The notes under the pieces: generated by a model
Database searches by the model: none
What the model was told of the DNA's origin: nothing
Seen by the model: the letters and a program-made list of their open reading frames with translations, nothing else
Made by a program: the position numbers and the translations under genes
Assembly: GCF_036013745.1 (NCBI RefSeq)
Contig: NZ_CP107880.1
Coordinates: forward strand, 6,200,001 to 6,264,000
Source: Streptomyces sp. NBC_00483
Lineage (GTDB): Bacteria > Actinomycetota > Actinomycetes > Streptomycetales > Streptomycetaceae
DNA length: 64,000 bases
Reading direction: 5' to 3'
Shown here: in pieces, positions 42,017 to 53,948 of the stretch
Layout of the letters: each line of letters opens with the position of its first letter
How positions within the stretch are numbered: the first letter of the stretch is position 1

Positions 42017-44938
42017 TTGGCTTTCCAGATGCCGGACCGCGGCGGGGGCCCGACGGGACCGCGGATCAGAGTCGGCCGACCCTCCCGGCGTGCCCGAACA
42101 CTGTTGTTGACGCTGGGCGTCCTGGCCGTGCTCGGCATGGCCTTCGTCATGTTCGCCGGATTCTGGACCGATTGGCTCTGGTACCGCTCGGTCAAGTTCT
42201 CGTCCGTCTTTACGACTCAACTGTGGACGAAGATCGGGCTCTTCTTCGTCTTCGGACTGCTGATGGCGCTCGCCGTCGGCGTGAACGTCTGGCTGGCGCA
42301 CCGGTTGCGTCCGCCGCTGAGCGCCATGTCGATGGAGCAGCAGAGCCTCGATCGCTACCGGATGGGCATCGCGCCCTTCAAGCGGTGGCTGCTCGTCGGT
42401 ATCACCGCCCTTGTGGGTCTGATCGCGGGAGCCTCGGCCGCCAGCCAGTGGCGTACATGGCTGATGTTCGTGAACGGCGTGCCGTTCAACCAGAAGGACC
42501 CGCAGTTCCACATGGACGTGTCCTTCTACGCGTTCGATCTGCCCTGGTACCGCTTCCTGCTCGGCTTCGGGTTCGCGGCAGCCGTCATCGGCCTGGTCGC
42601 CGCTGCGCTGACGCACTACCTGTACGGCGGCCTGCGGATCACCAGCCCGGGCGCGCGGGCCACGGCCGCGGCGACGGGGCACCTCTCCGTCCTGCTGGGC
42701 GTGTTCGTCGCCCTGAAGGCGGTCGCGTACTGGCTCGACCGGTACGGGCTCGCCGTGAAGCAGAGCGATTTCAAGGCGACGGACAACTGGACGGGCCTCA
42801 GGTACGTCGACGCGAACGCGTATCTGCCGGCGAAGACGATCCTGTTCTGCATCGCCGTCATCTGCGCGATTCTCTTCTTCGCGACCCTGTGGCGGCGCAC
42901 CTGGCAGCTGCCGGTCATCGGCTTCGGCCTGATGGTGCTCTCGGCGATCCTGATCGGCGGCCTGTACCCGGCCATCGTCCAGAAGTTCCAGGTCCAGCCG
43001 AACGAGCAGTCCAAGGAAGCCCCGTACATCAAGAAGAACATCGAGGCGACCCGTAAGGCCTACGGCATCGACAACGCCAAGCCCGTGGACTACAAGGGCA
43101 AGGGTTCGGACGACGCCGCGAAGCAGCGGACGGAGTCCGACTCGGCGGCCAGCTACCGGCTCAACGACCCGAACATCGTCTCGCCGACCTTCCAGCAGCT
43201 CGAGCAGCAGCGGAAGTACTACCAGTTCCCGACGACCCTGGACGTGGACCGCTACAACGGCCAGGACACCGTCGTCGGCCTGCGCGAGCTGAACCTGAGC
43301 AAGCTCGACAAGCGCAACTGGATCAACGACCACTTCGTCTACACGCACGGCTACGGGGCCGTGACGGCGAAGGGGACGGCGACGTCCCAGGGCGCCCCGC
43401 AGTTCACCGAGTCGGGCCTGCCGACCACCGGCGACCTCGGCGACTACAACCAGCGCATCTACTACGGCGAGAAGACCTCGCAGTACTCGATCGTCGGTGG
43501 GCCGCAGAAGGAGCTGGACTACGAGCAGGACGACGGCACGCAGAAGACGACCAGTTACAAGGGCAAGGGCGGCGTCAATCTGGCGAACCCGCTCAACCGC
43601 GCCGCGTACGCCGTCGCCTTCAGCGAGCCGCAGATCCTCTACTCGGGGGCCATCGGTGAGGGCTCGCGGATCCTCTACAACCGCACTCCCAAGGAGCGCG
43701 TCGAGGCCGTCGCGCCGTGGCTGACGATCGACGGGGACCCGTATCCGACGGTCGTGAACGGCAAGATCAAGTGGGTCATCGACGCCTACACGACGTCGAA
43801 CGGCTATCCCTACGCGTCCCGTACGACGCTGGGCGACAGCACCGCCGACTCGCTCAACGAGGCGGACAGTCAGCGTGCCGTGGTGGCCCAGCAGAACCAG
43901 GTCAACTACATCCGCAACTCGGTGAAGGCGACCGTCGACGCGGGCACGGGCGAGGTCAAGCTCTACACGTGGGACGACAAGGACCCGGTCCTCAAGACCT
44001 GGAAGAAGGCGTTCCCCGGCACGGTCGAGCCCAAGAGCGCGATCCCGGCCTCCTTGAAGGAGCACCTGCGCTACCCGCAGGACATGTTCAAGGTCCAGCG
44101 TGAGCTGCTGAGCCTCTACCACGTGACGAACTCGAACCAGTTCTACAACGCGTCCGACGCGTGGCAGGTGCCGAACGACCCGACCAAGAAGGACAACAGC
44201 GCGGTCCCGCCGTACTACCTGTCCATGAAGATGCCGGGTCAGACCAGCCAGCAGTTCTCACTGACGACGACGTTCACGCCGAGCGGTCGGCCCAACCTGA
44301 GAGCCTTCATGGCGGTCGATGCCGACGCGACCAGTAAGGACTACGGCGCCATAAGGCTGCTCAGAGTCACCGAGGACAAGGTCGCAGGACCCGAGCAGGT
44401 ACAGAACACGCTCAACTCCTCGGGCTCCGTGGCCAACTGGGTGCGCGATATGAAGGGCGCCGACTCGACGGTCCTGTACGGCAATCTGCTGACGGTGCCG
44501 CTCGACAAGGGCTTCCTCTACGTAGAGCCGATCTACGCCCAGGGCCGCAATGCCGAGTACCCACTCATGCGCAAGGTCGCGGTCTCGTACGGCAACAAGA
44601 TCGGTTTCGCGGACTCGCTGTCCGAGGCGCTCAACGAGGCCTTCGATGTGGACGCGGACACGCCGGCCGAGCCGGAGAAGCCCGGCGGGGACACGAGCGA
44701 GACGCCGGAGAACTCGACGGTGAAGGAAGCGCTCGCGGACGCCGACGAGGCCTTCAAGGACGGCCAGGAGGCCCTGAAGGACAACGACTGGACCGCCTAC
44801 GGCAAGGCCCAGGACCGGCTGCAGGACGCCTTGGAACGCGCCGAGGACGCGCAGAGCAAGGCCGACAAGGCGGCAGGGGACAACAAGAACGACAAGAACA
44901 GCGGCAACGGGGACAACAAGGAGGCGGCCGGCGGCTGA
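42017..44938 (+). CDS. UPF0182 family large membrane protein
   Basis: 973 aa from TTG 42017, chosen because GAGGTG lies 6 nt upstream and homologues start [14 protein letters not shown] 42008 is the alternative. Seven or so N-terminal membrane helices are followed by a large extracytoplasmic domain (from about residue 340; [39 protein letters not shown]) and an acidic Lys/Asp-rich C-terminal coil with repeated A-x-D-A-x-x-A segments. The family is conserved across actinobacteria, and its function is unknown. Confidence 0.9.
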   Translation: MAFQMPDRGGGPTGPRIRVGRPSRRARTLLLTLGVLAVLGMAFVMFAGFWTDWLWYRSVKFSSVFTTQLWTKIGLFFVFGLLMALAVGVNVWLAHRLRPPLSAMSMEQQSLDRYRMGIAPFKRWLLVGITALVGLIAGASAASQWRTWLMFVNGVPFNQKDPQFHMDVSFYAFDLPWYRFLLGFGFAAAVIGLVAAALTHYLYGGLRITSPGARATAAATGHLSVLLGVFVALKAVAYWLDRYGLAVKQSDFKATDNWTGLRYVDANAYLPAKTILFCIAVICAILFFATLWRRTWQLPVIGFGLMVLSAILIGGLYPAIVQKFQVQPNEQSKEAPYIKKNIEATRKAYGIDNAKPVDYKGKGSDDAAKQRTESDSAASYRLNDPNIVSPTFQQLEQQRKYYQFPTTLDVDRYNGQDTVVGLRELNLSKLDKRNWINDHFVYTHGYGAVTAKGTATSQGAPQFTESGLPTTGDLGDYNQRIYYGEKTSQYSIVGGPQKELDYEQDDGTQKTTSYKGKGGVNLANPLNRAAYAVAFSEPQILYSGAIGEGSRILYNRTPKERVEAVAPWLTIDGDPYPTVVNGKIKWVIDAYTTSNGYPYASRTTLGDSTADSLNEADSQRAVVAQQNQVNYIRNSVKATVDAGTGEVKLYTWDDKDPVLKTWKKAFPGTVEPKSAIPASLKEHLRYPQDMFKVQRELLSLYHVTNSNQFYNASDAWQVPNDPTKKDNSAVPPYYLSMKMPGQTSQQFSLTTTFTPSGRPNLRAFMAVDADATSKDYGAIRLLRVTEDKVAGPEQVQNTLNSSGSVANWVRDMKGADSTVLYGNLLTVPLDKGFLYVEPIYAQGRNAEYPLMRKVAVSYGNKIGFADSLSEALNEAFDVDADTPAEPEKPGGDTSETPENSTVKEALADADEAFKDGQEALKDNDWTAYGKAQDRLQDALERAEDAQSKADKAAGDNKNDKNSGNGDNKEAAGG

Positions 44939-44985
44939 CCGGTCAAATGACCCCTCCGCGCCGTGGTACGGTTTGAACACAACGG

Positions 44986-45059
44986 CGCGGGGTGGAGCAG
45001 CTCGGTAGCTCGCTGGGCTCATAACCCAGAGGTCGCAGGTTCAAATCCTGTCCCCGCTA
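44986..45059 (+). tRNA. Initiator tRNA-fMet (CAT), copy 1
   Basis: 74 nt, cloverleaf with anticodon CAT in loop CTCATAA. Three G:C pairs flank the loop (GGG/CCC) and the first acceptor pair is mismatched (C1/T72), both initiator hallmarks. CCA is not encoded. Sequence is identical to the copy at 47331. Confidence 0.95.
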
Positions 45060-45068
45060 CTGATGATC

Positions 45069-45100
45069 GAAGGCTCGGAAGCTAAGGCTTCCGGGCCTTC
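45069..45100 (+). terminator. Terminator of the first initiator tRNA gene
   Basis: 14-bp stem with one G.U pair (45069-45082 with 45087-45100), tetraloop TAAG, 10 nt after the tRNA. Confidence 0.75.
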
Positions 45101-45287
45101 GGTGCGTCGGGGCCCCTGCTGTCATGAGCCCCTGGCATGTGCGAAGCGTGTGCGAACGATGCTCCCCTCGGGGGGAGTTGAGCAAACTGTGTTTCACTTG
45201 TCTCCCTGTGGGCATGTCGACAAAACGCTGAAGTGACCTCACTGGCTGCGGTATTCCAGGTGTACCCAGGTTGCAGGTGGTGCGACG

Positions 45288-47084
45288 ATGGACGTTATGG
45301 GGGACAAGGCAACTCTGTTGGAGACAGGGCGGTTTGTGCAGTCGACAGATCGGGACGAACCCGGCGAGGCTGCGGAAGAAGCACGCCAGCGGCTGGCCGC
45401 GGAGGCCGGCGACGTCGAGGCGATGAGCGTCCTCGGCGCCATGCTGCTGCGCCGCGGAGATCTCGACGGAGCCGAGCCCCTTCTTCGTGCTGCCACCGGC
45501 GCCGGTGACCGGGCCGCGGCCAACAACCTCGGAGTCCTGCTCCACACGCGCGGCTACGCGGAAGAGGCCGCGGGCTGGTGGCGTGTCGCCGCCGTCGCGG
45601 GCTCCGCTCCCGCCGCGCACGCCCTGGGCCGTTACTTCCGCGAGCGTGGCGACGAGCCCGCCGCCGAGTACTGGCTGCGCCAGGCCGCCGAGCACGGCCA
45701 CACGCTGGGCGCGTACGCGCTCGCCGATCTTCTGGAGCACCGCAGCGACGTCGGCGCCGAGCGCTGGATGCGGGTCGCCGCCGAGCGCGGGCACCGTGAG
45801 GCCGCGTACCGGCTCGCCCGCGCGCTCGACCGGAAGGGCGGCGCCGATGTGCTCGTCTCCGGCGACGGCAGGAACCCGGCAGAGGAGGCCGAGCAGTGGT
45901 ACCGGCAGGCCTCCGCGCGCGGGCACCGGCGGGCCGCGCTGCACCTCGGTTCGATCCTGGAGAAGCGCGGCGAGCTGAAAGAGGCCGGGCGCTGGTATCT
46001 GACGTCCGCCAAGGACGGTGAGGCGCGCGCCGCGTGCGCTCTCGCGTTCCTGCTGCGCGACGCGGGCGACGAGGAGAGCGCCGCCGTGTGGTGGCTGCGT
46101 GCCGCCCAGGACGGCGACGGCAACGCGGCGAACGCGCTGGGCGCCCTGCACGCCGAGCGCGGCGAGACGCAGACCGCCGAGCGCTGGTACCGCGCGGCCA
46201 TGGACGCGGGCGACAACAACGGCGCGTACAACCTCGGCCTGCTCTGCGCCGAGCAGCAGCGCACCGCGCAGGCCGAGGGCTGGTACCGCCGCGCCGCCTA
46301 CGCGGGTCACCGCGAGGCGGCCAACGCGCTGGCGGTCCTGCTCCTGCAGAACGGGGACGCGGTCGGCGCCGAGCCCTGGTTCTCCAAGGCGGCGGAGGCC
46401 GGGAGCGTCGACGCGGCGTTCAACCTCGGGATCCTGTACGCGAGTCGGGACGACGAGGCGGCCGCGCTGCAGTGGTACGAGCGGGCCGCGGCCGGCGGGC
46501 ACACCGAGGCGGCGCTGCAGGCCGGCATCGCGCGGCAGCGTGAGGGCGACGAACAGGCCGCCGAGCGGCACCTGCGGTGTGCGGCCGGGGGCGGCAGCGC
46601 AGAGGCCGCGTATCGGCTGGCCTCGCTGCTCGATGTGCGCCGGCCGCCCGCCGTTCGGCACGAGCTGGGGGAGCCCGTCACCGAGAAGAGCGAGTGCGAG
46701 GAGTGGTACGAGCGGGCTGCCGAGCACGGGCACCGTCGGGCGCAGGTGCGGGTCGGGATGCTGGCCGCCGCGCGGGGCGATGTGGTGGAGGCGGCGCGGT
46801 GGTACCGGGAGGCCGCGGAGGCCGGGTCGCGCAACGGGGCGTTCAACCTTGGGCTGTTGCTCGCCCGTGAGGGGAGTGAGCCGGAGGCGGCGCTGTGGTG
46901 GACGCGGGCGGCCGATGCGGGGCACGGGCGTGCGGCGCTGCGGCTCGCGCTGCTGTCTGCGCGGCGGGGTGACCTCGCCGAGGGGCAGAAGTGGGCGTCC
47001 CGGGCGGTCGAGTTGGGCCCTGCGGAGGTTGCGGAGCGGGCGGGGCGGTTGCGGGATGCGTTGCGGCAGGAGTTGTCGGCGTAG
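45288..47084 (+). CDS. Sel1-like/TPR repeat protein
   Basis: 598 aa, made almost wholly of about 14 helical repeats of 36-38 residues with A-x-x-L-G and A-E-x-W-Y/W-R-x-A-A patterns (for example AADAGHGRAALRLALL). Such solenoids bind other proteins; no catalytic domain or signal peptide is present. ATG 45288 or 45297 are both possible starts. It sits alone between two identical initiator tRNA genes, and its transcription may read into the second. Confidence 0.88.
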   Translation: MDVMGDKATLLETGRFVQSTDRDEPGEAAEEARQRLAAEAGDVEAMSVLGAMLLRRGDLDGAEPLLRAATGAGDRAAANNLGVLLHTRGYAEEAAGWWRVAAVAGSAPAAHALGRYFRERGDEPAAEYWLRQAAEHGHTLGAYALADLLEHRSDVGAERWMRVAAERGHREAAYRLARALDRKGGADVLVSGDGRNPAEEAEQWYRQASARGHRRAALHLGSILEKRGELKEAGRWYLTSAKDGEARAACALAFLLRDAGDEESAAVWWLRAAQDGDGNAANALGALHAERGETQTAERWYRAAMDAGDNNGAYNLGLLCAEQQRTAQAEGWYRRAAYAGHREAANALAVLLLQNGDAVGAEPWFSKAAEAGSVDAAFNLGILYASRDDEAAALQWYERAAAGGHTEAALQAGIARQREGDEQAAERHLRCAAGGGSAEAAYRLASLLDVRRPPAVRHELGEPVTEKSECEEWYERAAEHGHRRAQVRVGMLAAARGDVVEAARWYREAAEAGSRNGAFNLGLLLAREGSEPEAALWWTRAADAGHGRAALRLALLSARRGDLAEGQKWASRAVELGPAEVAERAGRLRDALRQELSA

Positions 47085-47110
47085 CGCTGCGCTCGGCCGT
47101 ACCGGGGGTT

Positions 47111-47164
47111 CCGGCTGCACCGGGGTATCCGGCTGTGCCGGGGTATCCGGCTGTGCCGGGGTGG
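47111..47164 (+). repeat. Three tandem copies of an 18-bp unit
   Basis: Unit CCGGCTGTGCCGGGGTAT starting at 47111, 47129 and 47147, with a few changes in outer copies. It follows the Sel1 gene and is non-coding on the plus strand. Confidence 0.85.
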
Positions 47165-47330
47165 GGGTCGATCGAAGGCGCTGCCCGCGCCGGGGTGCCG
47201 CCTTGCCCACCCTGCCGCCCTTGGCGGCAGATTGCCCAAGGCGGCGGGGGTACCCCGTGAGGCTGAGGCCCCCCGCAGGGAGTGGTTTGCGCTGGTCGGG
47301 GGGCATGCCGTAAGGTTGTGAACACAACGG

Positions 47331-47404
47331 CGCGGGGTGGAGCAGCTCGGTAGCTCGCTGGGCTCATAACCCAGAGGTCGCAGGTTCAAATCCTGTCCCC
47401 GCTA
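47331..47404 (+). tRNA. Initiator tRNA-fMet (CAT), copy 2
   Basis: Base-for-base identical to copy 1 over 74 nt, and the 11 nt GAACACAACGG just upstream is also shared. A promoter-like TTGCGC (47287-47292), 18 nt, TAAGGT (47311-47316) precedes it. Confidence 0.95.
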
Positions 47405-47412
47405 CTGAAAGT

Positions 47413-47453
47413 CCGAGGCCCGGATCCAATTGGATCCGGGCCTCGGGCGTTTT
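47413..47453. terminator. Perfect 34-bp palindrome after tRNA copy 2
   Basis: 47413-47446 is a perfect palindrome centred on CAATTG, followed by a short T-run (47450-47453) on the plus strand. It terminates the tRNA and probably the ABC importer operon from the other side. Confidence 0.88.
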
Positions 47454-48589
47454 CACGGCTTGTGGCCGACCGCCTCCTCGTACAGCTTCCTGTTCACCGT
47501 CTTCGACTCCGGCAGCGGATCGCCCTCGGAGACGCCCGCCGCCTTGTACGCAGCCTGAAGCCGGTCCGTCGTGCCGGAGCGGATCTCCCAGTCCATCCGG
47601 AGGGACGGCGTCTCCTCCAGGACCTTCTTGTCCGTCTTCAGGAGACGGGCCAGTTCGGTCACGAAGGCGGGGTCCTTCTTGTAGTCGTCCCGGAAGTACG
47701 TGTTCACGGTCCGGATGTACGCGCGCAGGAACGCGACGCCCGCGTCCGGGTCCTTGCTGAGGAGGTTCGGCCCGTACAGGAGGCCGCCGAGCGGCTCGCC
47801 CTGAGGCTGTCCGCCGAGGAACGCGTAGCGCTTGTCGCCGTCGACCTTGCGCCAGATCGGGTCGAGGAGCCAGGCCGAGTCGACCCCGCCGTTCTGCAGC
47901 CCGGTCAGCACGTCGGCCGAGCCGAGCTGCTGGAACTGGACCTTGTTCAGGCCCCCGTCGTGCTTCTTCAGGGCGATGTTCATCGGGTACGAGGCGACCG
48001 AGCCCTTGCCGATCAGCGTGCCCATCTTCTTGCCCGCCATCCGGACCTGGGACGCGCTCTGCCCCTTCTTGAGGCGCACCCACAGCCCGCTCTTGGACTT
48101 GGGGTCGGGGGAGAAGTTGCCGGACACCCACTTGATGTCGAAGCCGCCGAGGATGCCGTTCATGACCGCCGCCTCCGGGGCGGCCCACTGGGCGTCGATC
48201 TCGCCCTTGGCGAGGAGGGGGAGGGCGTCGGGCGTGGGGAGGACCTTCAGCTTCACATCCAGGCCCTCCTTCTTGAACTCGCCCTTCTTGACGGCCATTT
48301 CGAGCGGGGCCACATACTCGGCGCTCAGCGTGCCCGTCGCGATCGTCAGCTTGCGCGGCTTGCTGAGCTTCACCGGGGCGGGGGCGCCCTTGTCGCAGCG
48401 GGCCGGCTTCCGGTCGGGGGAGCGGTCCGCCGGATCCGTCCAGGAGCCCTTGCCGCAGCCGGCGACCGCCTTGATCGCGCGGGGCTTGGCCGCGGCGTCG
48501 GACGAGGTGTCGTTCTTCGCGCAGGACGTCGTGCCGAGCAGCAGGGCGCCGGTCGCGAGCAGGGTCGTACCTACGTATCTGGTGCGCAT
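47453..48589 (-). CDS. ABC transporter substrate-binding lipoprotein (SsuA/NMT1-like)
   Basis: 378 aa from ATG 48589 (GGAGG 5 nt upstream). A short signal peptide ends near GTTSC, a loose lipobox. The mature protein has the NMT1/THI5/SsuA pattern (EGLDVKLKVLPTPDALPLLAKGEIDAQW, GSADVLTGLQNGGVDSAWLLDP). This class captures aliphatic sulfonates, nitrate, taurine or pyrimidine precursors; the ligand cannot be told. It is the last gene of an ATPase-permease-binding protein operon. Confidence 0.9.
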   Translation of the reverse strand: MRTRYVGTTLLATGALLLGTTSCAKNDTSSDAAAKPRAIKAVAGCGKGSWTDPADRSPDRKPARCDKGAPAPVKLSKPRKLTIATGTLSAEYVAPLEMAVKKGEFKKEGLDVKLKVLPTPDALPLLAKGEIDAQWAAPEAAVMNGILGGFDIKWVSGNFSPDPKSKSGLWVRLKKGQSASQVRMAGKKMGTLIGKGSVASYPMNIALKKHDGGLNKVQFQQLGSADVLTGLQNGGVDSAWLLDPIWRKVDGDKRYAFLGGQPQGEPLGGLLYGPNLLSKDPDAGVAFLRAYIRTVNTYFRDDYKKDPAFVTELARLLKTDKKVLEETPSLRMDWEIRSGTTDRLQAAYKAAGVSEGDPLPESKTVNRKLYEEAVGHKP

Positions 48590-48632
48590 GGAGCCTCCGT
48601 ACACAAGAGCAGGCAAGGGCAGAGAGGAAGAG

Positions 48633-49502
48633 TCAGGACTGGCTGCGGCCGCGGTCGCGTGGGGCCCACGGCGTGAGGAAACGGCCTGCCAGGCGCACCA
48701 GTTCGGAGAAGAGGACGCCGAGGGCGGCGACGCAGACGATGCCGACGAACATCACGTCGTTCTGGAAGAGGGCGCGGGCGTCGAAGATCAGATGGCCCAG
48801 GCCGTCGTTCGCGGCGATCTGCTCCGAGGCGACGATGACCAGGACCGCGACGCCCGCCGCGATGCGCGCGCCCACCAGGACGGCGGGGAGCGAGGCGGGC
48901 AGCAGGATGTGCCGGAACATCTGCCAGGGGGACGCGCCGAAGACCTGGCCGGCGTCCCGGTGGCCGGTGGGGACGGAGATGACCGCCGCCATCGTGGAGA
49001 TCCACACGAAGAAGAAGACCGTCGCCGCGACGAGCGCGATCTGCGGCCCCTCGCCCAGGCCGAACATGTTCAGGAAGATCGGCAGGAGGGCGAGCTTCGG
49101 CACTACGTAGAGGGCGTCGAGAAGGGGTTCGAGTGCCGCGCGGACCAGGGAGATCGACCCCATGAGGAGGCCGAGGAGGTAGCCCGACACCGTGCCGATG
49201 ACGTAGCCGGCGAGGACCCGCTTCAGGGTGGCCCAGACGTCCGGCCACAGTTCGCCGTCGGCCGCGCGCTGCCAGCCGTCGGCGAGGATCGTGGACGGGG
49301 CCGGGTAGATGCGCTCGTCGATCCAGGACTGCGAGGCCGCGAGCTGCCAGAGCAGGATCAGGACCACGGGGACCGCGATCGCGAGGGAGAGTTCGAGGGC
49401 GCGGCGTTTGCGCCGGGCGCGGGTGGGGTGGAGCTCCTGGGGGCCCGGGGCGCGGACCAGGAGGCCGTCGTCCGTGGCCTTGGCCGGAATCAGGTTGGTC
49501 AT
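48633..49502 (-). CDS. ABC transporter permease (SsuC/TauC-like)
   Basis: 289 aa, about six membrane helices, with the coupling-helix motif of importer permeases (GASPWQMFRHILLPASLPAVL). It resembles permeases of the sulfonate/nitrate/taurine family. The gene starts 49 nt after the ATPase stop and lies 43 nt before the binding protein gene. No good ribosome site is visible before ATG 49502. Confidence 0.92.
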   Translation of the reverse strand: MTNLIPAKATDDGLLVRAPGPQELHPTRARRKRRALELSLAIAVPVVLILLWQLAASQSWIDERIYPAPSTILADGWQRAADGELWPDVWATLKRVLAGYVIGTVSGYLLGLLMGSISLVRAALEPLLDALYVVPKLALLPIFLNMFGLGEGPQIALVAATVFFFVWISTMAAVISVPTGHRDAGQVFGASPWQMFRHILLPASLPAVLVGARIAAGVAVLVIVASEQIAANDGLGHLIFDARALFQNDVMFVGIVCVAALGVLFSELVRLAGRFLTPWAPRDRGRSQS

Positions 49503-49551
49503 GGGCGCAGCCCATTCGTTGAAAGGGCGGTGGTGGGTGACGGGAGGGAGG

Positions 49552-50310
49552 TCATGCCGGGACCGCCTCCTGGTGCACCTCGCCGCGCAGCAGATCCCAC
49601 AACTCGCCCTTCAGGGAGGTGAATTCGGGGGTGTCGCGGATGTCTCCGGTGCGCGGGCGCTCGAACGGCGGCCTGCGCTCGGCGATCACGCGGCCGGGGC
49701 GGGCCGACATCACCAGGACCCGGTCGCCGAGGACGATCGCCTCCTCCAGGCTGTGCGTGATGAAGAGCGTGGTGGTCCGCGTCGTCTGCGTGAGCGCCAG
49801 CAGCTCGTCCTGGAGGATCGTGCGGAGCTGGGCGTCGAGGGCCGCGAAGGGCTCGTCCATGAGGAGGATCTCCGGCTCCACCGCCAGCGCCCGCGCGATC
49901 GCGACGCGCTGGCGCATGCCGCCGGAGAGGGCGGACGGGTAGGCGTCGGCGAAGTCGGCGAGGCCCATCCGGGCGAGCCAGTCGCGGGCGCGGGCGTTCG
50001 CCTCCTTGCGCGGGGTCTTCTGGATGTCGAGGCCGAAGCGGACGTTGGCCAGGACGGTTTTCCAGTCGTAGATCCCGTAGTCCTGGAAGATCATGGCCGC
50101 CGGACGAGGGCTCGTCGTACGGATCTCCAGGGTGCCGCCGGAGGGGCGGGTGAGGCCCGCGGCGATCCGGAGCAGGGTGGACTTTCCGCAGCCCGAGGGG
50201 CCGACCACGCAGACGAACTCGCCGGGAGTGACCGTCAGGTCGAGCGGTCCGAGGGCGTGCGTGGTGCCGAAAGTCCTGGTGAGTGCGCGGGCTTGGAGCT
50301 TGGGATGCAT
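49552..50310 (-). CDS. ABC transporter ATP-binding protein (SsuB/TauB-like)
   Basis: 252 aa from ATG 50310 (GGAGGG upstream). Walker A GPSGCGKST, signature LSGGMRQRVAIARAL and Walker B ILLMDEPFAALD are all intact, and TLFITHSLEEAIVLGDRV is the switch region. It is the first gene of the three-gene importer operon. Confidence 0.93.
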   Translation of the reverse strand: MHPKLQARALTRTFGTTHALGPLDLTVTPGEFVCVVGPSGCGKSTLLRIAAGLTRPSGGTLEIRTTSPRPAAMIFQDYGIYDWKTVLANVRFGLDIQKTPRKEANARARDWLARMGLADFADAYPSALSGGMRQRVAIARALAVEPEILLMDEPFAALDAQLRTILQDELLALTQTTRTTTLFITHSLEEAIVLGDRVLVMSARPGRVIAERRPPFERPRTGDIRDTPEFTSLKGELWDLLRGEVHQEAVPA

Positions 50311-50443
50311 GGGCCCTCCGGGGTGCGGCGGATTCTCGTGGGCGACCGCGAGAATATGACGACCCGTCAGATTGCGGAAGGGGGTGCGTGGTTGACGCAT
50401 GCACAGTGGGGACCGGTGGCCTGTGGCCGGTGGTCGCACGGCA

Positions 50444-50473
50444 AAAGGCCCGCACCGTGAGGTGCGGGCCTTT
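50444..50473 (-). terminator. Terminator of the Fur-family gene
   Basis: Perfect 13-bp stem (50444-50456 with 50461-50473), tetraloop, with a T-run at the end of the 3' arm when read on the minus strand. Confidence 0.85.
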
Positions 50474-50499
50474 CGGGGTTGAGGGTTCCGGGTGAGGAG

Positions 50500-50919
50500 C
50501 TACGCCTTCGCGGCGCAGTTCGGGCACAGTCCCCGGTAGGTGACCTCGACGTCCGAGATCGTGAAGCCGAAGCGCTCGTCGGACGGCAGGGCCGTCAGCG
50601 GATTGCCCGTCGGGTGCACGTCGCGGATCTGGCCGCACACGTCGCAGACCAGGTGCTGGTGCGGGCGGTGCGCGTTCGGGTCGTAGCGCTTGGCGCGCTT
50701 GTCCGTCGCGACCTCGATCACCTCTCCGAGCGAGACCATCTCGCCCAGCGTGTTGTAAACGGTGGCCCGTGAGATCTCCGGCAGCCTCGCCGTCGCGCGC
50801 GCATGCACCTCGTCAGCGGTGAGGTGTACGTGGTCCCCGTCGAGGACCTCGGCCACGACGCGTCGCTGCGCGGTCATCCGCCAGCCGCGTCCGCGCAGCC
50901 GTTCCAACAGGTCACTCAT
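50500..50919 (-). CDS. Fur-family transcriptional regulator (CatR/PerR-like)
   Basis: 139 aa. N-terminal winged helix (MTAQRRVVAEVL, EISRATVYNTLGEM), then the metal-binding domain with HRPHQHLVCDVC and the C-terminal CPNC zinc site. Located divergently from katG, it is most likely the peroxide-sensing repressor of that gene, as CatR and FurA are for catalases in Streptomyces. The -10-like TAGGCT (minus strand, 50932-50927) lies 7 nt before ATG 50919, so its mRNA is probably leaderless. Which of the CatR or FurA types it is cannot be settled here. Confidence 0.88.
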   Translation of the reverse strand: MSDLLERLRGRGWRMTAQRRVVAEVLDGDHVHLTADEVHARATARLPEISRATVYNTLGEMVSLGEVIEVATDKRAKRYDPNAHRPHQHLVCDVCGQIRDVHPTGNPLTALPSDERFGFTISDVEVTYRGLCPNCAAKA

Positions 50920-50980
50920 AAGGACCAGCCTAACAGTCAGGGGACCTTGGCCCCGAACGGATGTGACTTTGGAGCTTTCC

Positions 50981-51008
50981 TTGACTTAGACATTGTCCAT
51001 TGTAGGAT
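50981..51008 (+). promoter_or_regulatory. katG promoter with internal Fur-type operator
   Basis: TTGACT (50981-50986), 16 nt, TAGGAT (51003-51008). The spacer contains GACATTGTC (50989-50997), a 4-1-4 inverted repeat like Fur/PerR-family boxes, placed to block polymerase. Confidence 0.65.
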
Positions 51009-51023
51009 CAAGCTCGGCTATAG

Positions 51024-53273
<2,250 letters not shown>

Positions 53274-53289
53274 TCGAGAACCGTTGAGC

Positions 53290-53329
53290 AAAGAGGGCCG
53301 GCTCCCTTCGGGGGGAACCGGCCCTCTTT
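53290..53329. terminator. Terminator after katG
   Basis: 12-bp stem (53290-53301 with 53318-53329) ending in TTT, between convergent katG and the CBS gene. Confidence 0.85.
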
Positions 53330-53378
53330 GTCGTGTCCGAGCGGCGTCGTGTCCGAACGTCGTGCCCAGGCGCCGTGC

Positions 53379-53780
53379 CTAAGCCGGGAGCGGGGCGGGC
53401 TGGCGCCGGGCCGGGGCCCAGCGGCGGATGATGTCGCGGACCGAGACGATGCCGACCGGCTCCTGTCCGTCGAGCACGATGAGATGCCGGAAGCCGCCGT
53501 GCGCCATGGCGGCGGCGGCCTCCTCCACGGTCCACGACGGGGCGGCGAAGACGACGTCCGTGGTGGTGTGGGTGCCTGCGGTCTCCAGGTCCGGATCCTG
53601 GTTCTGGCCCAGGGCGTTGAGGACGTCGCGCTCGGTCAGGATGCCGACGCCGATGCCGTCCGGGTCGAGGACGACGGCGGCGCCGACGTGCCGCGCGGAC
53701 ATCAGCCGGGCGGCCTGGCGCAGGGTGTGGTTGGGGCCGATGGTGAGGACCATCGTGCTCATGGCGTCACGGACGAGCAT
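53379..53780 (-). CDS. Two-CBS-domain protein
   Basis: 133 aa from ATG 53780; GGAAGGTGG lies 8 nt upstream, and GTG 53792 is less likely. Two CBS motifs in tandem (LVRDAMSTMVLTIGPNHTLR; DVVFAAPSWTVEEAAAAM) each end in the usual G-I-x-T/S-x-R-D. CBS pairs bind adenosyl nucleotides and often sense energy state. No effector domain is attached. Confidence 0.9.
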   Translation of the reverse strand: MLVRDAMSTMVLTIGPNHTLRQAARLMSARHVGAAVVLDPDGIGVGILTERDVLNALGQNQDPDLETAGTHTTTDVVFAAPSWTVEEAAAAMAHGGFRHLIVLDGQEPVGIVSVRDIIRRWAPARRQPAPLPA

Positions 53781-53948
53781 GGATGGAGCCACCTTCCTGT
53801 GTGAGGTACTTGTGGCACCGGGCCCGTAAGGAACGAGAACCGGTTCACAAGTTCACAAGTGGGGGGACTCTCAGAGTTGCAGGTAAAGGGAGTGCCAACA
53901 AGGGGGCGCGAGAGGTGAGTTCAGGGGCGTGAGGAGTTCAACCCGCAC

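Noticed and set aside
47331..47460. Attachment site of an integrated element at the second initiator tRNA gene.
   Set aside because: The tRNA duplicate is a full identical gene, not a 3' fragment, and no integrase or mobile genes lie on either side.
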